A stretch of 64,000 nucleotides of DNA, taken from assembly GCF_029439465.1 (NCBI RefSeq), contig NZ_JAROAV010000028.1:372001-436000 (forward strand), read 5' to 3'. The position numbers and the translations under genes were made by a program. How positions within the stretch are numbered: position 1 is the first letter of the stretch; the number at the start of each line of letters is the position of its first letter. Positions 44,456 through 53,951 of this stretch are shown here, in pieces. The DNA comes from Luteipulveratus flavus. GTDB lineage: Bacteria > Actinomycetota > Actinomycetes > Actinomycetales > Dermatophilaceae. Under the pieces are notes generated by a model that was given only the letters and a program-made list of their open reading frames with translations, ran no database searches and was not told the origin of the DNA.

Positions 44456-45436
44456 GTGACCGACGTCCAGCCCGTCATGGCGGGTGACCAGGTCCCCGTC
44501 ACGCGGCGAAGCACGCCCCCGCGGACCGCGTACGTGCTCGCGCTCGTCTCGGCTGCTGCGTTCGGGACGTCGGGCCCGTTCGGCAAGGCGCTGTTCCAGG
44601 GTGGGTGGAGCCCGGCCGCCGCCGTCACCGCTCGCATCGGCATCGCGGCGCTCGTGCTCGCGATCCCGACCGTGCTGGAGCTGCGCGGCCGGTGGCACCT
44701 GCTGCGCCGCAACCTCGGCACGATCCTGCTCTACGGCATGACCGGCGTCGCCGGGTGCCAGCTGTTCTACTTCGTCGCCGTCGAGCACCTGTCGGTCGGG
44801 GTGGCCCTCCTGCTGGAGTACCTCTCGCCGGTGCTGCTCGTCGGGTACGCCTGGCTGACCACGAGGCGTCGACCGAGCCGGCTGACCGTCGCCGGCAGCC
44901 TGGCCGCCCTGGCCGGCCTGGCCCTCGTGCTCAACGTGCTCGGTGATGTCCGCCTGGACCTCGTGGGCGTGGCGTTCGGGCTCGCCGCCGCGTTCTGCTC
45001 CGCCGCCTACTTCGTGGTCGCCTCCCGCAGCCACGAGGAGGGTCTCAGCCCGCTGGCCCTGGCCGGTGCCGGGATGGCGGCCGGCGTCCTGCCGCTCGTC
45101 GCCGTCGGCGCGCTCGGGCTGCTGCCGATGCGCGCCTCGACCGATCCGGTGCCGTTCGCCGGGCATCGGGTGAGCTTCCTGGTCCCCCTGCTCGGCATCG
45201 CGGTGCTCGCGGCGGCGTTCGCGTACGTCACGGGGGTGGTGTCGGCGCGGATGCTCGGGTCACGGCTCGCCTCGTTCGTGGCCCTGTCCGAGGTGATCTT
45301 CGCTGTGCTGTTCGCCTGGTGGTTCCTCGGCGAGCTGCCACTGCCGGTCCAGCTGGCCGGCGGGGCGCTCATCGTGGTCGGCGTGCTCCTCGTGCGCGCC
45401 GCCTCCGCCGAGGAGGACGAGCCGCTGGACGGCTGA
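44456..45436 (+). CDS. EamA/RhtA-family exporter
   Basis: The 326-residue product has ten hydrophobic helices in two EamA repeats ([53 protein letters not shown]). Family members export amino acids or metabolites. GTG 44456 has AAGGTGG about 7 nt upstream. Controlled probably by the divergent CGNR regulator. Confidence 0.88.
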   Translation: MTDVQPVMAGDQVPVTRRSTPPRTAYVLALVSAAAFGTSGPFGKALFQGGWSPAAAVTARIGIAALVLAIPTVLELRGRWHLLRRNLGTILLYGMTGVAGCQLFYFVAVEHLSVGVALLLEYLSPVLLVGYAWLTTRRRPSRLTVAGSLAALAGLALVLNVLGDVRLDLVGVAFGLAAAFCSAAYFVVASRSHEEGLSPLALAGAGMAAGVLPLVAVGALGLLPMRASTDPVPFAGHRVSFLVPLLGIAVLAAAFAYVTGVVSARMLGSRLASFVALSEVIFAVLFAWWFLGELPLPVQLAGGALIVVGVLLVRAASAEEDEPLDG

Positions 45437-45479
45437 CCCAGCCGGTGCGCCCTCGCCGTCCACTGCCGGCTTCATGATG

Positions 45480-45540
45480 GCCGAGTGCGCGTGTCATGTG
45501 GCGTTCCGCCGTGAACGCCGACACGACACGCGCAGTCGGC
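45480..45540. repeat. palindromic intergenic repeat, family 1 copy 2
   Basis: Outer arms 45480-45495 (GCCGAGTGCGCGTGTC) and 45525-45540 pair with one mismatch; an inner stem GGCGTTC/GAACGCC (45500-45506, 45513-45519) makes it a compound hairpin. The outer arm matches that of the copy at 22771. It lies between the EamA gene and nuoD. Confidence 0.65.
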
Positions 45541-45592
45541 AGGCAGGTGGGGGCGCATGCAGGTGTGCCCGGACGGCGGGGAGGCGGCCTGG

Positions 45593-45598
45593 CAGACT
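45593..45598 (+). promoter_or_regulatory. weak -10 hexamer (CAGACT) of nuoD
   Basis: CAGACT ends 7 nt before the nuoD ATG and no ribosome binding site is visible. Confidence 0.3.
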
Positions 45599-45605
45599 GG
45601 CCGGC

Positions 45606-46772
45606 ATGACCCAGGCGCCCCGTGAGCTCACCGTCGGCGTCGGCGCGGGCGGCCTCGCCACGGCCGACATGGTGCTCAACATCGGCCCGCAGCACCCCGC
45701 CACGCACGGCGTCCTACGGCTGCGCATCACCCTCGACGGCGAGCGGGTCCTCAAGGCCGAGCCGATCGTCGGCTACATGCACCGGGGCGCGGAGAAGCTG
45801 TTCGAGGTCCGCGACTACCGCCAGATCCTGGTGCTGGCGAACCGGCACGACTGGCTGTCGGCGTTCAGCAACGAGATCGGCCTCGTGCTCGCGGTCGAGC
45901 GGATGCTCGGCATGGACGTCCCCGAGCGGGCGACCTGGACCCGCACCCTGATGGCCGAGCTGAACCGGGTGCTCAACCACCTGATGTTCCTCGGGTCCTA
46001 CCCGCTGGAGCTCGGGGCCATCACGCCGATCTTCTACGCGTTCCGCGAGCGCGAGGACCTCCAGGCCGTGATGGAGGAGATCTCCGGTGGCCGCATGCAC
46101 TACATGTTCAACCGGGTCGGCGGCCTGCGCGACGACCTCCCCTCGGGCTGGCTCGGCCGGGTGGAGGCGACCATTGCGCAGGTCCGCCGGCGGCTGCCCG
46201 ACCTGGAGAGCCTGATCGTCGGCAACGAGATCCTGCACGCCCGTACCCGCGGTGTCGGCGTCCTCGACGTCGGTGTCGTGACGTCGTACGGCGTCTCCGG
46301 CCCGATCGCCCGCGCGAGCGGCCTCGACATCGACCTGCGGCGCGACCAGCCCTACCTCGCGTACGACGAGGTGTTCGGCGCCGACGGGCCCGGGCGGGTC
46401 GTCACCCGCACGGGCGGCGACTGCCAGGCCCGGCTGGAGGTGCTGCTGGAGCAGGTGCACGTCAGCCTGGACATCGCGGAGTACTGCGTCCAGCGGCTCG
46501 GCTCGCTCGAGCGCGGTCCGGTGAACGTCAAGCTGCCCAAGGTCCTCAAGGTGCCCGAGGGCGCGGACTACGTCGCCACCGAGAACCCTCTGGGGATGAA
46601 CGGCTACTACCTGGTGTCCCGCGGCGAGAAGACCCCGTGGCGGCTGAAGCTGCGGTCCGCGTCGTTCAACAACGTCGCGGTGCTGGGCGAGCTGCTGGAG
46701 GGGACCCTCCTGGCGGACATGGTCGCGATCCTGGGCTCGATGTTCTTCGTCGTGGGCGACATCGACAAGTAG
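45606..46772 (+). CDS. nuoD: NADH-quinone oxidoreductase subunit D, stand-alone
   Basis: The 388-residue product is a full-length 49-kDa-type complex I subunit: [18 protein letters not shown] near the N-terminus, [25 protein letters not shown] and the C-terminal FFVVGDIDK. Residues around the quinone site are retained. No other nuo gene is in the window, so this is an orphan copy. Such stand-alone nuoD paralogs occur in other actinobacteria; partners would be encoded elsewhere. A MidA-like methyltransferase, whose relatives act on complex I, is 5 kb upstream. Confidence 0.93.
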   Translation: MTQAPRELTVGVGAGGLATADMVLNIGPQHPATHGVLRLRITLDGERVLKAEPIVGYMHRGAEKLFEVRDYRQILVLANRHDWLSAFSNEIGLVLAVERMLGMDVPERATWTRTLMAELNRVLNHLMFLGSYPLELGAITPIFYAFREREDLQAVMEEISGGRMHYMFNRVGGLRDDLPSGWLGRVEATIAQVRRRLPDLESLIVGNEILHARTRGVGVLDVGVVTSYGVSGPIARASGLDIDLRRDQPYLAYDEVFGADGPGRVVTRTGGDCQARLEVLLEQVHVSLDIAEYCVQRLGSLERGPVNVKLPKVLKVPEGADYVATENPLGMNGYYLVSRGEKTPWRLKLRSASFNNVAVLGELLEGTLLADMVAILGSMFFVVGDIDK

Positions 46773-46819
46773 CCGTCGCCGATCCGCCCGACGGGACGTT
46801 CCGGCGAAGGTGTTGCGAC

Positions 46820-46870
46820 GTGGGTCACACGGACATACCTTGGGCTTACTTACTCAACAGTAGGTAGACA
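46820..46870. promoter_or_regulatory. promoter region with TACT-N4-AGTA palindrome before the stalk protein
   Basis: The 131-bp gap holds CTTACTTACTCAACAGTAGG, with the palindrome TACT-CAAC-AGTA, beginning about 55 bp before the start. This lower-GC patch contrasts with its surroundings and looks like a regulated promoter or operator. Confidence 0.4.
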
Positions 46871-46903
46871 CGGGGGTCTGCCTTCGCGCACGCAAGGAGC
46901 ACC

Positions 46904-47812
46904 ATGAAGCTCAGCTCTGCTCGTTCCGTCCGCCGCACGGGAGCGGCCGCAGCCGTGGGAGGCGCGCTCGCCATCGGCCTGGTCGGCCTCTCCTCCGGTC
47001 CGGCCAGCGCGGCCTCGACCGGCACTCTCAACTACTCCTGCGGCATCCCCTCGCTCGGCATCAGCTGGCAGCAGCCCTGGAAGGTCGTCGTGAGCGCCGA
47101 CCTGCCGACCCAGGTCGACCCGGGCGCCAGCCTCGCCGCGCCCTCGGTGAGTGCCACCGTCACCACCGGCACCGACGCCGCGGACCAGCTGCGGTCCCTG
47201 AACGTGAAGACCATCGAGGGCACGAGCGCCGCGACCTACACCGTCAGCGGCGCCGTCGCCAACCCGGGCAGCCGGACCGCGAACCTCACGGTCCCGAAGG
47301 TCACCGTCCCGGCCACCGGCGTCATCGTCACCAAGCCGGCCGGCAGCGGCGTCGCCGAGACGGCCGCGACCACGCCGGGCACGATCACCGCCAAGGTCGG
47401 CGACTTCACCGCCGCCCTGACGACCGACAGCGGCTTCGTCGCCAACGTGGTCTGCACGCTCGCGGCTGGCCAGGACACCACGCTGGGCACCGTCCAGGTC
47501 GGCTCCGCGCCGACCAGCTCGTCCAGCTCCAGCTCGTCGTCCTCGTCCAGCTCGAGCACGTCCAGCAGCTCCACCACGAGCGAGCCGACGGACACCGGCA
47601 CGGGTACGGCAACGGGTACGGACACCGGCACCGCCACGGGTACCGACACCGGCACCGGCACCGGCAGCAGCACCGTGAGCGGCCCGCCCGTGCAGACCGA
47701 CCTCGTCGGTGACGAGGGCTCGTCGAACACCACCGTCGCGCTCGCCGGCCTGGCGACGCTCGGCGGCGTGATCGGCGCCGGCGCCCTGGCCCGTCGCCGG
47801 ACGAAGGGCTAA
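46904..47812 (+). CDS. secreted surface protein with Ser/Thr stalk (DUF6801-like)
   Basis: The 302-residue product has a signal peptide cleaved after ASA (residue 36), a ~165-residue beta-rich domain starting LNYSCGIPSLGISWQQPW with a second Cys near 186, a Ser run and TGTDTGT repeats (about 205-265), a hydrophobic helix (VALAGLATLGGVIGAGALA) and a RRRTKG tail. This is the layout of a cell-wall sorting signal, but no LPXTG or LAXTG pentapeptide precedes the helix. A class F-like sortase is encoded next. AAGGAG precedes the ATG. Confidence 0.8.
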   Translation: MKLSSARSVRRTGAAAAVGGALAIGLVGLSSGPASAASTGTLNYSCGIPSLGISWQQPWKVVVSADLPTQVDPGASLAAPSVSATVTTGTDAADQLRSLNVKTIEGTSAATYTVSGAVANPGSRTANLTVPKVTVPATGVIVTKPAGSGVAETAATTPGTITAKVGDFTAALTTDSGFVANVVCTLAAGQDTTLGTVQVGSAPTSSSSSSSSSSSSSSTSSSSTTSEPTDTGTGTATGTDTGTATGTDTGTGTGSSTVSGPPVQTDLVGDEGSSNTTVALAGLATLGGVIGAGALARRRTKG

Positions 47813-47827
47813 TTTCGACGGAAGATC

Positions 47828-47870
47828 GCGTGAGGGTGGGACCGCCGAAGCGCCGGTCCCACCCTCACGC
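47828..47870 (+). terminator. strong hairpin terminator between stalk protein and sortase genes
   Basis: A perfect 17-bp stem (47828-47844 and 47854-47870) with a 9-nt loop starts 15 bp after the stop of the stalk gene. It probably terminates or attenuates transcription before the sortase gene. Confidence 0.85.
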
Positions 47871-47902
47871 GTCCGACCCTCACCCCCGCGGAAGGACGTC
47901 CC

Positions 47903-48775
47903 ATGGCACCCCAGCGTTCGCTCGCGACCGTCGGCGCCGCGCTGGCCGTCGCCGCGTGCCTGGCCGGCTGCGGTCGGTCCGCCGAGTCCCGCAGCAGCCT
48001 GCCGAGCCAGGCGCCGACCTCGTCCAGCTCCGTTGGCACGTCGAGCTCGCCCTCGCCGGGTTCGTCGAGCCCGGCTCAGAACCCGACGTCCACCGCGCCG
48101 ACCCCGAGCCCGGCCTCGACCGGCTCCGCGCCGGTCGGTGGCGCCACGTCGTCCGGCTCCACGTCGTCCGGCTCCACGTCGGCATCCGGCTCCACGTCCG
48201 GCGGCGCGGGTTCGACCTCGGGTTCGGCAGGCGGCACCGGCGGGTCCGGCGCCGCCACAGCAGGACAGCCGGGAGCCGCCGGCGAGGGTCGCCGCATCGA
48301 CCCGCTCCGTACGACGCCCAGCGGGCGCCCGACCGAGGTCCGGGTGCTCTCCTCCTCCGGCCGTACCCTGCTGCGGCACGCGATCGGCCCCGTCTACCTC
48401 AACGCCCGCGGCGAGCTCAATCCCGCGGGTGGGCAGGCCGGGTGGTACGCCCAGGCCGGCTACGTCCGTCCCGGCCATCCCGGCACATCCGTCCTCGTCG
48501 GGCACATCACCGACGCCGGGCGGCCGGACACCTTCTACAACCTGCCGGACGCACGGGCCGGCGACCGCGTCCTCATCCGCTACTCCAGCGGTCAGGAGGT
48601 GGCCTTCCGGGTCACCCGGTCGGCCGGAGAGGACAAGCGCGCCGCGCAGTACGACGGCTCGATCTGGGGCAAGACCTCCGGACCGTCCCTCCGGCTCATC
48701 ACCTGCGACCTCAGCACCCCGGTCCGCGGCGGCCACCGCACCGGAAACTGGGTGGTCTGGGCGACACCGGCCTGA
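47903..48775 (+). CDS. class F-like sortase, lipoprotein-type N-terminus
   Basis: The 290-residue product has a signal sequence with a Cys (CLAGC, near residue 23), a ~110-residue Ser/Thr/Gly/Pro stalk, and a sortase domain: TSVLVGHITDAGRPDTFYNL with the catalytic His near residue 199, LRLITCDLS with the catalytic Cys near 266, and HRTGNWVVW. Sortases of this class are thought to attach surface proteins; the substrate of this one is unproven. GAAGGA lies 7 nt before the ATG. Convergent with the DUF3180 gene. Confidence 0.88.
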   Translation: MAPQRSLATVGAALAVAACLAGCGRSAESRSSLPSQAPTSSSSVGTSSSPSPGSSSPAQNPTSTAPTPSPASTGSAPVGGATSSGSTSSGSTSASGSTSGGAGSTSGSAGGTGGSGAATAGQPGAAGEGRRIDPLRTTPSGRPTEVRVLSSSGRTLLRHAIGPVYLNARGELNPAGGQAGWYAQAGYVRPGHPGTSVLVGHITDAGRPDTFYNLPDARAGDRVLIRYSSGQEVAFRVTRSAGEDKRAAQYDGSIWGKTSGPSLRLITCDLSTPVRGGHRTGNWVVWATPA

Positions 48776-48785
48776 GCGCGCCGGG

Positions 48786-49274
48786 TCAGGCCGCGGCCGG
48801 CCCCCGGGGATCGCGCTCGGAGTCCTCGTCCTCCGGCGGGTTCTTGCACCACGACTGGGCCACCAGCCCGGCCACGGCGAGACCGGCGCTCGCGACGAAC
48901 AGCACCGCGGCCAGCACCAGCGCCGACCGCACCGAGTCGACGTCGGCGTTCGGCAGGTGCACGAACGCCTGCGCGAGGTACCACCCGGCGGCCGCCCCGC
49001 CACCGATGATCGTGGCCTGCGAGCCGACGACCGTACGGCGCGCGCGCTGCGGGGTGAGGACGAACTTCGAGTCGCCCTTGACGTACCGGCGGATCTCACG
49101 GGCGGCGGCCAGGATCGCGCTGGCCATCAGCAGGATGATCGCCACGGCGAACCAGGAGTTGCGCGGCGGGGTGTGACCGCTCTCGCTCCAGAGCCGCAGC
49201 CCGGCGTACGCAGGGACGAGCACGACCGCGGCCGCGGTGGTCGCGTGCTTCCAGGTCAGCCCGTCGTGGTTCAC
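48786..49274 (-). CDS. DUF3180 membrane protein
   Basis: The 162-residue product has four hydrophobic helices (AAAVVLVPAYAGLRLW; WFAVAIILLMASAILAAA; ATIIGGGAAAGWYLA; LVLAAVLFVASAGLAVAGLVA) and matches the DUF3180 family, routinely found downstream of folK in actinobacteria. Its start overlaps the folB-folK stop by 4 nt. Function unknown. Confidence 0.88.
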   Translation of the reverse strand: MNHDGLTWKHATTAAAVVLVPAYAGLRLWSESGHTPPRNSWFAVAIILLMASAILAAAREIRRYVKGDSKFVLTPQRARRTVVGSQATIIGGGAAAGWYLAQAFVHLPNADVDSVRSALVLAAVLFVASAGLAVAGLVAQSWCKNPPEDEDSERDPRGPAAA

Positions 49275-50179
49275 GACGCCGGGCCGCTCGTCGTCCCGCG
49301 CTCGGGGCGCACGCCGGCGTCACCGACATCGCGCGCGAGCTCCTGAACGTCGCGCACCCCGTCACCGACGCGCAGCACCGCTGCGGGATCGACGTCGAGC
49401 CACGGCAGCAGCACGAATCCACGCTCGTGGGCGCGCGGGTGCGGCAAGGTCAGCTCCTCGGTGTCGCTGGTGATGTCGGAGTCGTCGCGCGGGTCGCCCA
49501 CCTGGATCAGGTCGAGGTCCAATGTCCTTGGACCCCAACGGATCTCGCGGGTCCGGCCGTACCACGACTCGATCTGGTGGAGCCGGCGCAGCAGCGTGTG
49601 CGGCGCGAGGCGGGTGCGGGCGACCGCGACCGCGTTGACGTACTCGGGCTGACCCTCGGGGCCACCGACCGGCTCGGTCACGAACCGGCCGGACACCCCG
49701 ACCATGGTCAGGCCGTCCGTGTCGCGCAGGGCCGCGACAGCGGCGTCGATCGTGCCGGCGACGTCGCGGCCGAGGTTGGCGCCCAGCGCGATGACGACCG
49801 GGCGGTCCTGCTCGCGCCGCACGGTGACCGACGGGCCGTCCAGCACGGGGTCGCGGAAGGTCACGCCCGCAGGCGCCTGCGGCTTGTGGATCGTCACCTC
49901 GACCGCCTCGACCGTGGGCCGGGCCAGCGCGATCGCGGCGATCCGCTCGGCCAGGGTCTCGATGAGGTCGACGGTGGGGCCGGTGAGCACCCGCTCGGCC
50001 TCCTGGGCGATCTCGGCGTAGCTGATCGTGCGGGCGAGCTCGTCGCTCTCCCCGGCCGGGCGCAGGTCGGTCTCCAGGACGATGTCGGCACGGAACGGCT
50101 GCGGCTCGACCTTCTCGGAGTCCAGGACGCCGTGGCAGGCGGTCACCGCGATGCCCCGCAGCGCGATGCGATCGCTCAT
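49271..50179 (-). CDS. folK: bifunctional dihydroneopterin aldolase / HPPK (FolB-FolK fusion)
   Basis: The 302-residue product fuses two folate enzymes. Residues 1-120 are FolB-like (IALRGIAVTACHGVLDSEKVEPQPF, SYAEIAQEA, IETLAERIA). Residues ~135-290 are FolK (VVIALGANLG, WGPRTLDLDLIQVGD, LPHPRAHERGFVLLPWLDVDP). It cleaves dihydroneopterin and pyrophosphorylates the product. ATG 50179 overlaps the folP stop. Confidence 0.94.
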   Translation of the reverse strand: MSDRIALRGIAVTACHGVLDSEKVEPQPFRADIVLETDLRPAGESDELARTISYAEIAQEAERVLTGPTVDLIETLAERIAAIALARPTVEAVEVTIHKPQAPAGVTFRDPVLDGPSVTVRREQDRPVVIALGANLGRDVAGTIDAAVAALRDTDGLTMVGVSGRFVTEPVGGPEGQPEYVNAVAVARTRLAPHTLLRRLHQIESWYGRTREIRWGPRTLDLDLIQVGDPRDDSDITSDTEELTLPHPRAHERGFVLLPWLDVDPAAVLRVGDGVRDVQELARDVGDAGVRPERGTTSGPAS

Positions 50180-51021
50180 CGAGCCGCCTCGACGCGAGCG
50201 TTCACCTGCAGGGCGGCCATGGTGCTCGGGACGTCGTGCACGCGTACGCCCCACACGTCGGCCCGGGCGAGCAGCAGGCTCGTCGCGGCCGTGGCGTGGT
50301 CGCGCTGGTCCGGCGGTGACGGCTCACCCTCGGGGTCCGCGAGCCGGGACAGGAACGACTTGCGCGACGTACCGACCAGGACGGGCAGGCCCAGCCGCTC
50401 GAACTCACCGATCCGCGCCAGCATCGTCCAGTTCTGAGCGGCGGTCTTGGCGAACCCGAACCCGGGGTCGAGGACGAGCTGCTCACGGCGTACCCCGACG
50501 CTCACCAGCGCGTCCACCCGTTCGCCCAGCTCGCGGCTGACATCGGCGACCACGTCGTCGTACACCGCACGGGACTGCATGTCCCGGCTGTGACCGCGCC
50601 AGTGCATCACGACGTACGGGACGTCCAGGCCCGCGACCACGCCGGCCATCGCCGGGTCGGCCAGACCACCGCTCACGTCGTTGACGATGGCGGCGCCCGC
50701 GCCGACGGCCGCCTCGGCCACGCTCGCTCGCATCGTGTCGACGCTGACACAGGCGCCGGCGTTGGTCAGCGCGGTCACGACCGGCAGGATCCGGCGGCGC
50801 TCCTCGTCCTCGTCCGGGCGCCCGGCGCCCGGGCGGGTCGACTCACCGCCGACGTCCAGGATGTCCGCGCCCTGCGCCAGCAGAGCCTCGCCGTGCGCGA
50901 CCGCCGCGTCGGTGTCGAACCAGCGGCCACCGTCGGAGAAGGAGTCGGGCGTGACGTTGACGACCGCCATCACCAGCGGTCGGTCGGACGGGCGCTGCGG
51001 CAGCGCGGTCGCGGCGGACAC
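50176..51021 (-). CDS. folP: dihydropteroate synthase
   Basis: The 281-residue product has the DHPS signatures MAVVNVTPDSFSDGG near residues 18-32, DILDVGGESTRPGA, IVNDVSGG and LVLDPGFGFAKT. It condenses pABA with the pterin pyrophosphate and is the sulfonamide target. GTG start at 51021, 3 bp after the folE stop. Confidence 0.96.
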   Translation of the reverse strand: MSAATALPQRPSDRPLVMAVVNVTPDSFSDGGRWFDTDAAVAHGEALLAQGADILDVGGESTRPGAGRPDEDEERRRILPVVTALTNAGACVSVDTMRASVAEAAVGAGAAIVNDVSGGLADPAMAGVVAGLDVPYVVMHWRGHSRDMQSRAVYDDVVADVSRELGERVDALVSVGVRREQLVLDPGFGFAKTAAQNWTMLARIGEFERLGLPVLVGTSRKSFLSRLADPEGEPSPPDQRDHATAATSLLLARADVWGVRVHDVPSTMAALQVNARVEAAR

Positions 51022-51024
51022 GGT

Positions 51025-51603
51025 CTAGCGACCCGTGACGAGGCTCATGGCCTCCGCGCGCGTCGCCGGGTTGCGCAGCTGGCCGCGCACGGCGGAGGTG
51101 ATCGTGCGAGCACCGGGCTTGCGCACCCCGCGCATCGACATGCACAGGTGCTCGCACTCCAGCACCACCAGCACGCCCTGGGCGTCCAGGTGCTCGGTCA
51201 TCGCGTCCGCGATCTGGGTGGTGAGCCGCTCCTGCACCTGCGGACGCTTGGCGAACACGTCGACCAGCCGAGCCAGCTTGGACAACCCGGTCACCCGGCC
51301 GCTGCGGCTGGGGATGTACGCGACGTGCGCCACCCCGTGGAAGGGCACCAGGTGGTGCTCGCAGGTGGAGTACACCTCGATGTCGCGGATCATGATCAGC
51401 TCGTCGTGGCTGACGTCGAAGGTGCGGGCGAGCACCTTCTCCGGGTCCTGGTGCATGCCGGCGAACTGCTCGGCGTACGCCCGCGCCACCCGCTGCGGGG
51501 TGTCCAGCAGACCCTCACGGTCGGGGTCCTCGCCGAGGGCGATCAGCAGCTCGCGCACCGCCGCGGCGGCGCGGTCGAGATCAACCGTCGGACGGGTCGA
51601 CAT
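51025..51603 (-). CDS. folE: GTP cyclohydrolase I
   Basis: The 192-residue product has zinc ligands in [19 protein letters not shown] and [11 protein letters not shown], and [13 protein letters not shown]. It opens the pterin pathway from GTP. ATG 51603 lies within the end of ftsH (23-bp overlap), giving translational coupling. Confidence 0.96.
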   Translation of the reverse strand: MSTRPTVDLDRAAAAVRELLIALGEDPDREGLLDTPQRVARAYAEQFAGMHQDPEKVLARTFDVSHDELIMIRDIEVYSTCEHHLVPFHGVAHVAYIPSRSGRVTGLSKLARLVDVFAKRPQVQERLTTQIADAMTEHLDAQGVLVVLECEHLCMSMRGVRKPGARTITSAVRGQLRNPATRAEAMSLVTGR

Positions 51604-53608
51604 AGCCGCCCTCGGGAACCTCGACGACCGCCTCCGGCGGGTGCTCCTCGACGTGCTGCTTGTCCTCCGGCAGCGACTCGCCACGAGCCAGGGCCTCACG
51701 CTCGGCCGGGGTCAGCACCGGCCCACGGTCGCTCACCGTCCGCATGTCGCTGGACAGCCAGACCGGGCGGTCCGGGCGCTTGCGGACGTTCGCGAACACC
51801 TCGGCCAGCGCGTCGTGGTTGAGGGTCTCGTGCTCCAGGAGCTCCAGGACCAGGTGGTCCAGGACGTCCCGGTTGTCGTTCAGCGCGTGCCACGCCTCGT
51901 CGTGCGCGGCCTCGATCAGCCGACGGACCTCCTCGTCGACCACGCCGGCGAGGTCCTCGGAGTAGTCACGCTCGTGGCCCATGTCGCGGCCGAGGAAGAC
52001 CTCGGAGTTGGCGGTGCCGAGCTTGATGGCGCCGATGCGCTCGCTCATGCCGAACTGCGTGACCATCTTGCGGGCCAGACCGGTGGCCTTCTCGATGTCG
52101 TTGGACGCACCGGTGCTCGGGTCGTGGAACACGACCTCCTCCGCCACGCGCCCGCCGAGCGCGTACGCCAGCTGGTCGAGCAGCTCGTTGCGCGTCGTGG
52201 AGTACTTGTCGTCCACCGGCAGCACCATCGTGTAACCGAGGGCGCGTCCGCGCGGCAGGATCGTGATCTTGGAGACCGGGTCGGTGTAGTTGAGCGCCGC
52301 CGCGACCAGGGCGTGACCGCCCTCGTGGTACGCGGTGATCTTGCGCTCCTTCGCGCTCATCACCCGGGTGCGCTTCTGCGGACCGGCCATCACGCGGTCG
52401 ATCGCCTCGTCCAGCGCCCGGTTGTCGATGATCCGGGCGTTCGAGCGGGCGGTCAGCAGCGCCGCCTCGTTCAGCACGTTCGCCAGGTCGGCGCCGGAGA
52501 AGCCCGGCGTACGCCGCGCGACGGTGAGCAGGTCGACGTCCTGGGCCATCGGCTTGCCCTTGGAGTGCACCTGCAGGATGTGGTGGCGGCCGACCATGTC
52601 GGGCGCCTCGACGGCGATCTGCCGGTCGAACCGGCCCGGACGCAGCAGCGCCGGGTCCAGGATGTCCGGGCGGTTGGTGGCCGCGATCAGGATGACGTTG
52701 GTCTTGACGTCGAAGCCGTCCATCTCCACGAGCAGCTGGTTCAGCGTCTGCTCGCGCTCGTCGTGGCCACCGCCGAGGCCGGCACCACGGTGGCGACCGA
52801 CCGCGTCGATCTCGTCCACGAAGATGATGGCGGGCGCGTTCGCCTTCGCCTGCTCGAACAGGTCGCGTACTCGGGAGGCACCGACACCGACGAACATCTC
52901 GACGAAGTCGGAGCCGGAGATCGTGTAGAAGGGCACGCCGGCCTCACCGGCGACCGCTCGCGCGAGCAGCGTCTTACCCGTACCGGGCGGGCCGTACAGC
53001 AGCACGCCCTTGGGGATCTTGGCGCCCACGTCCAGGAACTTGCGGGGCTCGGCGAGGAACTCCTTGATCTCGTGCAGCTCCTCGACCGCCTCGTCCGCGC
53101 CGGCGACGTCGGCGAAGGTGACCTTCGGCATGTCCTTGCTGGCGAGCTTGGCCTTGGACTTGCCGAACTGCATCACCCGCGAGCCGCCGCCCTGCATCTG
53201 GCTCATGAAGAACCAGAACAGACCCAGGATCAGCAGCAGCGGCAGCAGCGTGAGCAGCATGCTGACGAAGACGTTCTGCTTCTCCGGGTCGTCGGTGTAG
53301 CCCTTGGCCGGCTGGTGGGCGCTGAGGGCGTCGACGATCTGGTCACCGCGCGCTGGGACGTAGTACGACTGGACCCGCTTGGTGTCCTTGACGTCGCCGA
53401 CGTCCTGCTTCTCCTTCAGCGTCAGGTCGATGCGGTCGGGCGTGACCTTCGCGGAGTCGACCTTGTCCTGCTGGATCAGGGTCAGGGCCTGAGAGGTGTC
53501 GACGCGCTGGAAGCCGCCGGTGTTGCCCAGGGTGAACCAGAGGAAGGCGATCGCCACGATGAGGACGATCCACAACCCCGGGGTACGGGCGAGACGCTTG
53601 AGGTTCAT
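51581..53608 (-). CDS. ftsH: ATP-dependent zinc metalloprotease FtsH
   Basis: The 675-residue product has two membrane helices flanking an extracytoplasmic domain (about residues 12-28 and 112-132), an AAA+ module with [13 protein letters not shown] near residue 206 and [14 protein letters not shown], and an M41 protease site HEGGH near 425 (HEAGH in most species) with the distal Asp in [16 protein letters not shown] 53608 is the family start. The nearest strong Shine-Dalgarno (AGGAGG) is about 25 nt upstream, separated by the palindrome GGGGCGCGCCCC. Confidence 0.96.
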   Translation of the reverse strand: MNLKRLARTPGLWIVLIVAIAFLWFTLGNTGGFQRVDTSQALTLIQQDKVDSAKVTPDRIDLTLKEKQDVGDVKDTKRVQSYYVPARGDQIVDALSAHQPAKGYTDDPEKQNVFVSMLLTLLPLLLILGLFWFFMSQMQGGGSRVMQFGKSKAKLASKDMPKVTFADVAGADEAVEELHEIKEFLAEPRKFLDVGAKIPKGVLLYGPPGTGKTLLARAVAGEAGVPFYTISGSDFVEMFVGVGASRVRDLFEQAKANAPAIIFVDEIDAVGRHRGAGLGGGHDEREQTLNQLLVEMDGFDVKTNVILIAATNRPDILDPALLRPGRFDRQIAVEAPDMVGRHHILQVHSKGKPMAQDVDLLTVARRTPGFSGADLANVLNEAALLTARSNARIIDNRALDEAIDRVMAGPQKRTRVMSAKERKITAYHEGGHALVAAALNYTDPVSKITILPRGRALGYTMVLPVDDKYSTTRNELLDQLAYALGGRVAEEVVFHDPSTGASNDIEKATGLARKMVTQFGMSERIGAIKLGTANSEVFLGRDMGHERDYSEDLAGVVDEEVRRLIEAAHDEAWHALNDNRDVLDHLVLELLEHETLNHDALAEVFANVRKRPDRPVWLSSDMRTVSDRGPVLTPAEREALARGESLPEDKQHVEEHPPEAVVEVPEGGYVDPSDG

Positions 53609-53903
53609 GTACGTGACGGGGCGCGCCCCGATCCTCCTGCTCAGTAGGCCACGACGGCCGTCGCACCCCTTGTGGAGCACAGCGGCCGTCGGCAACAGAC
53701 TTTTCCGACGTTACACGGCGTACCGGCCCCCCGCCGACGCGGGATGTTGCCGATCCTCGGTGGACAACGTGTCGTACGGCGCCAGTGTTCCGGGAGCGCG
53801 CCGCGGCCCCGGGTCCGCGGTGGACCCGGAGCCGTGGTGAGTCTCAGTGCCGGCGCTGTACCCGGTGCGTTCGTGAAGGCGGCGCCTGCGGCCGGTGGAC
53901 GCA
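53609..53903. other. ftsH upstream region
   Basis: About 300 bp without a convincing gene. It includes the distant AGGAGG and a GGGGCGCGCCCC palindrome at the ftsH end. A TAACGT hexamer on the minus strand near 53708 is a candidate -10. Short open frames here show no family features. Confidence 0.35.
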
Positions 53904-53943
53904 CGAGCCTCGGAACCCGGGGGTAGTCGGGTCCCGAGGCTCG
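53904..53943 (-). terminator. hairpin terminator after the secreted protein gene
   Basis: Arms 53904-53919 and 53928-53943 pair over 16 bp with one mismatch around an 8-nt loop, 8 bp past the stop at 53952. Confidence 0.75.
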
Positions 53944-53951
53944 GCGCCTGC

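Noticed and set aside
51035-53647. 870-codon open frame opposite ftsH and folE
   Set aside because: Antisense shadow; composition follows the complementary third positions of ftsH.
53672-53926. Possible 84-codon gene upstream of ftsH
   Set aside because: No ribosome binding site, low-complexity Arg/Gly composition, and it runs into the terminator hairpin.
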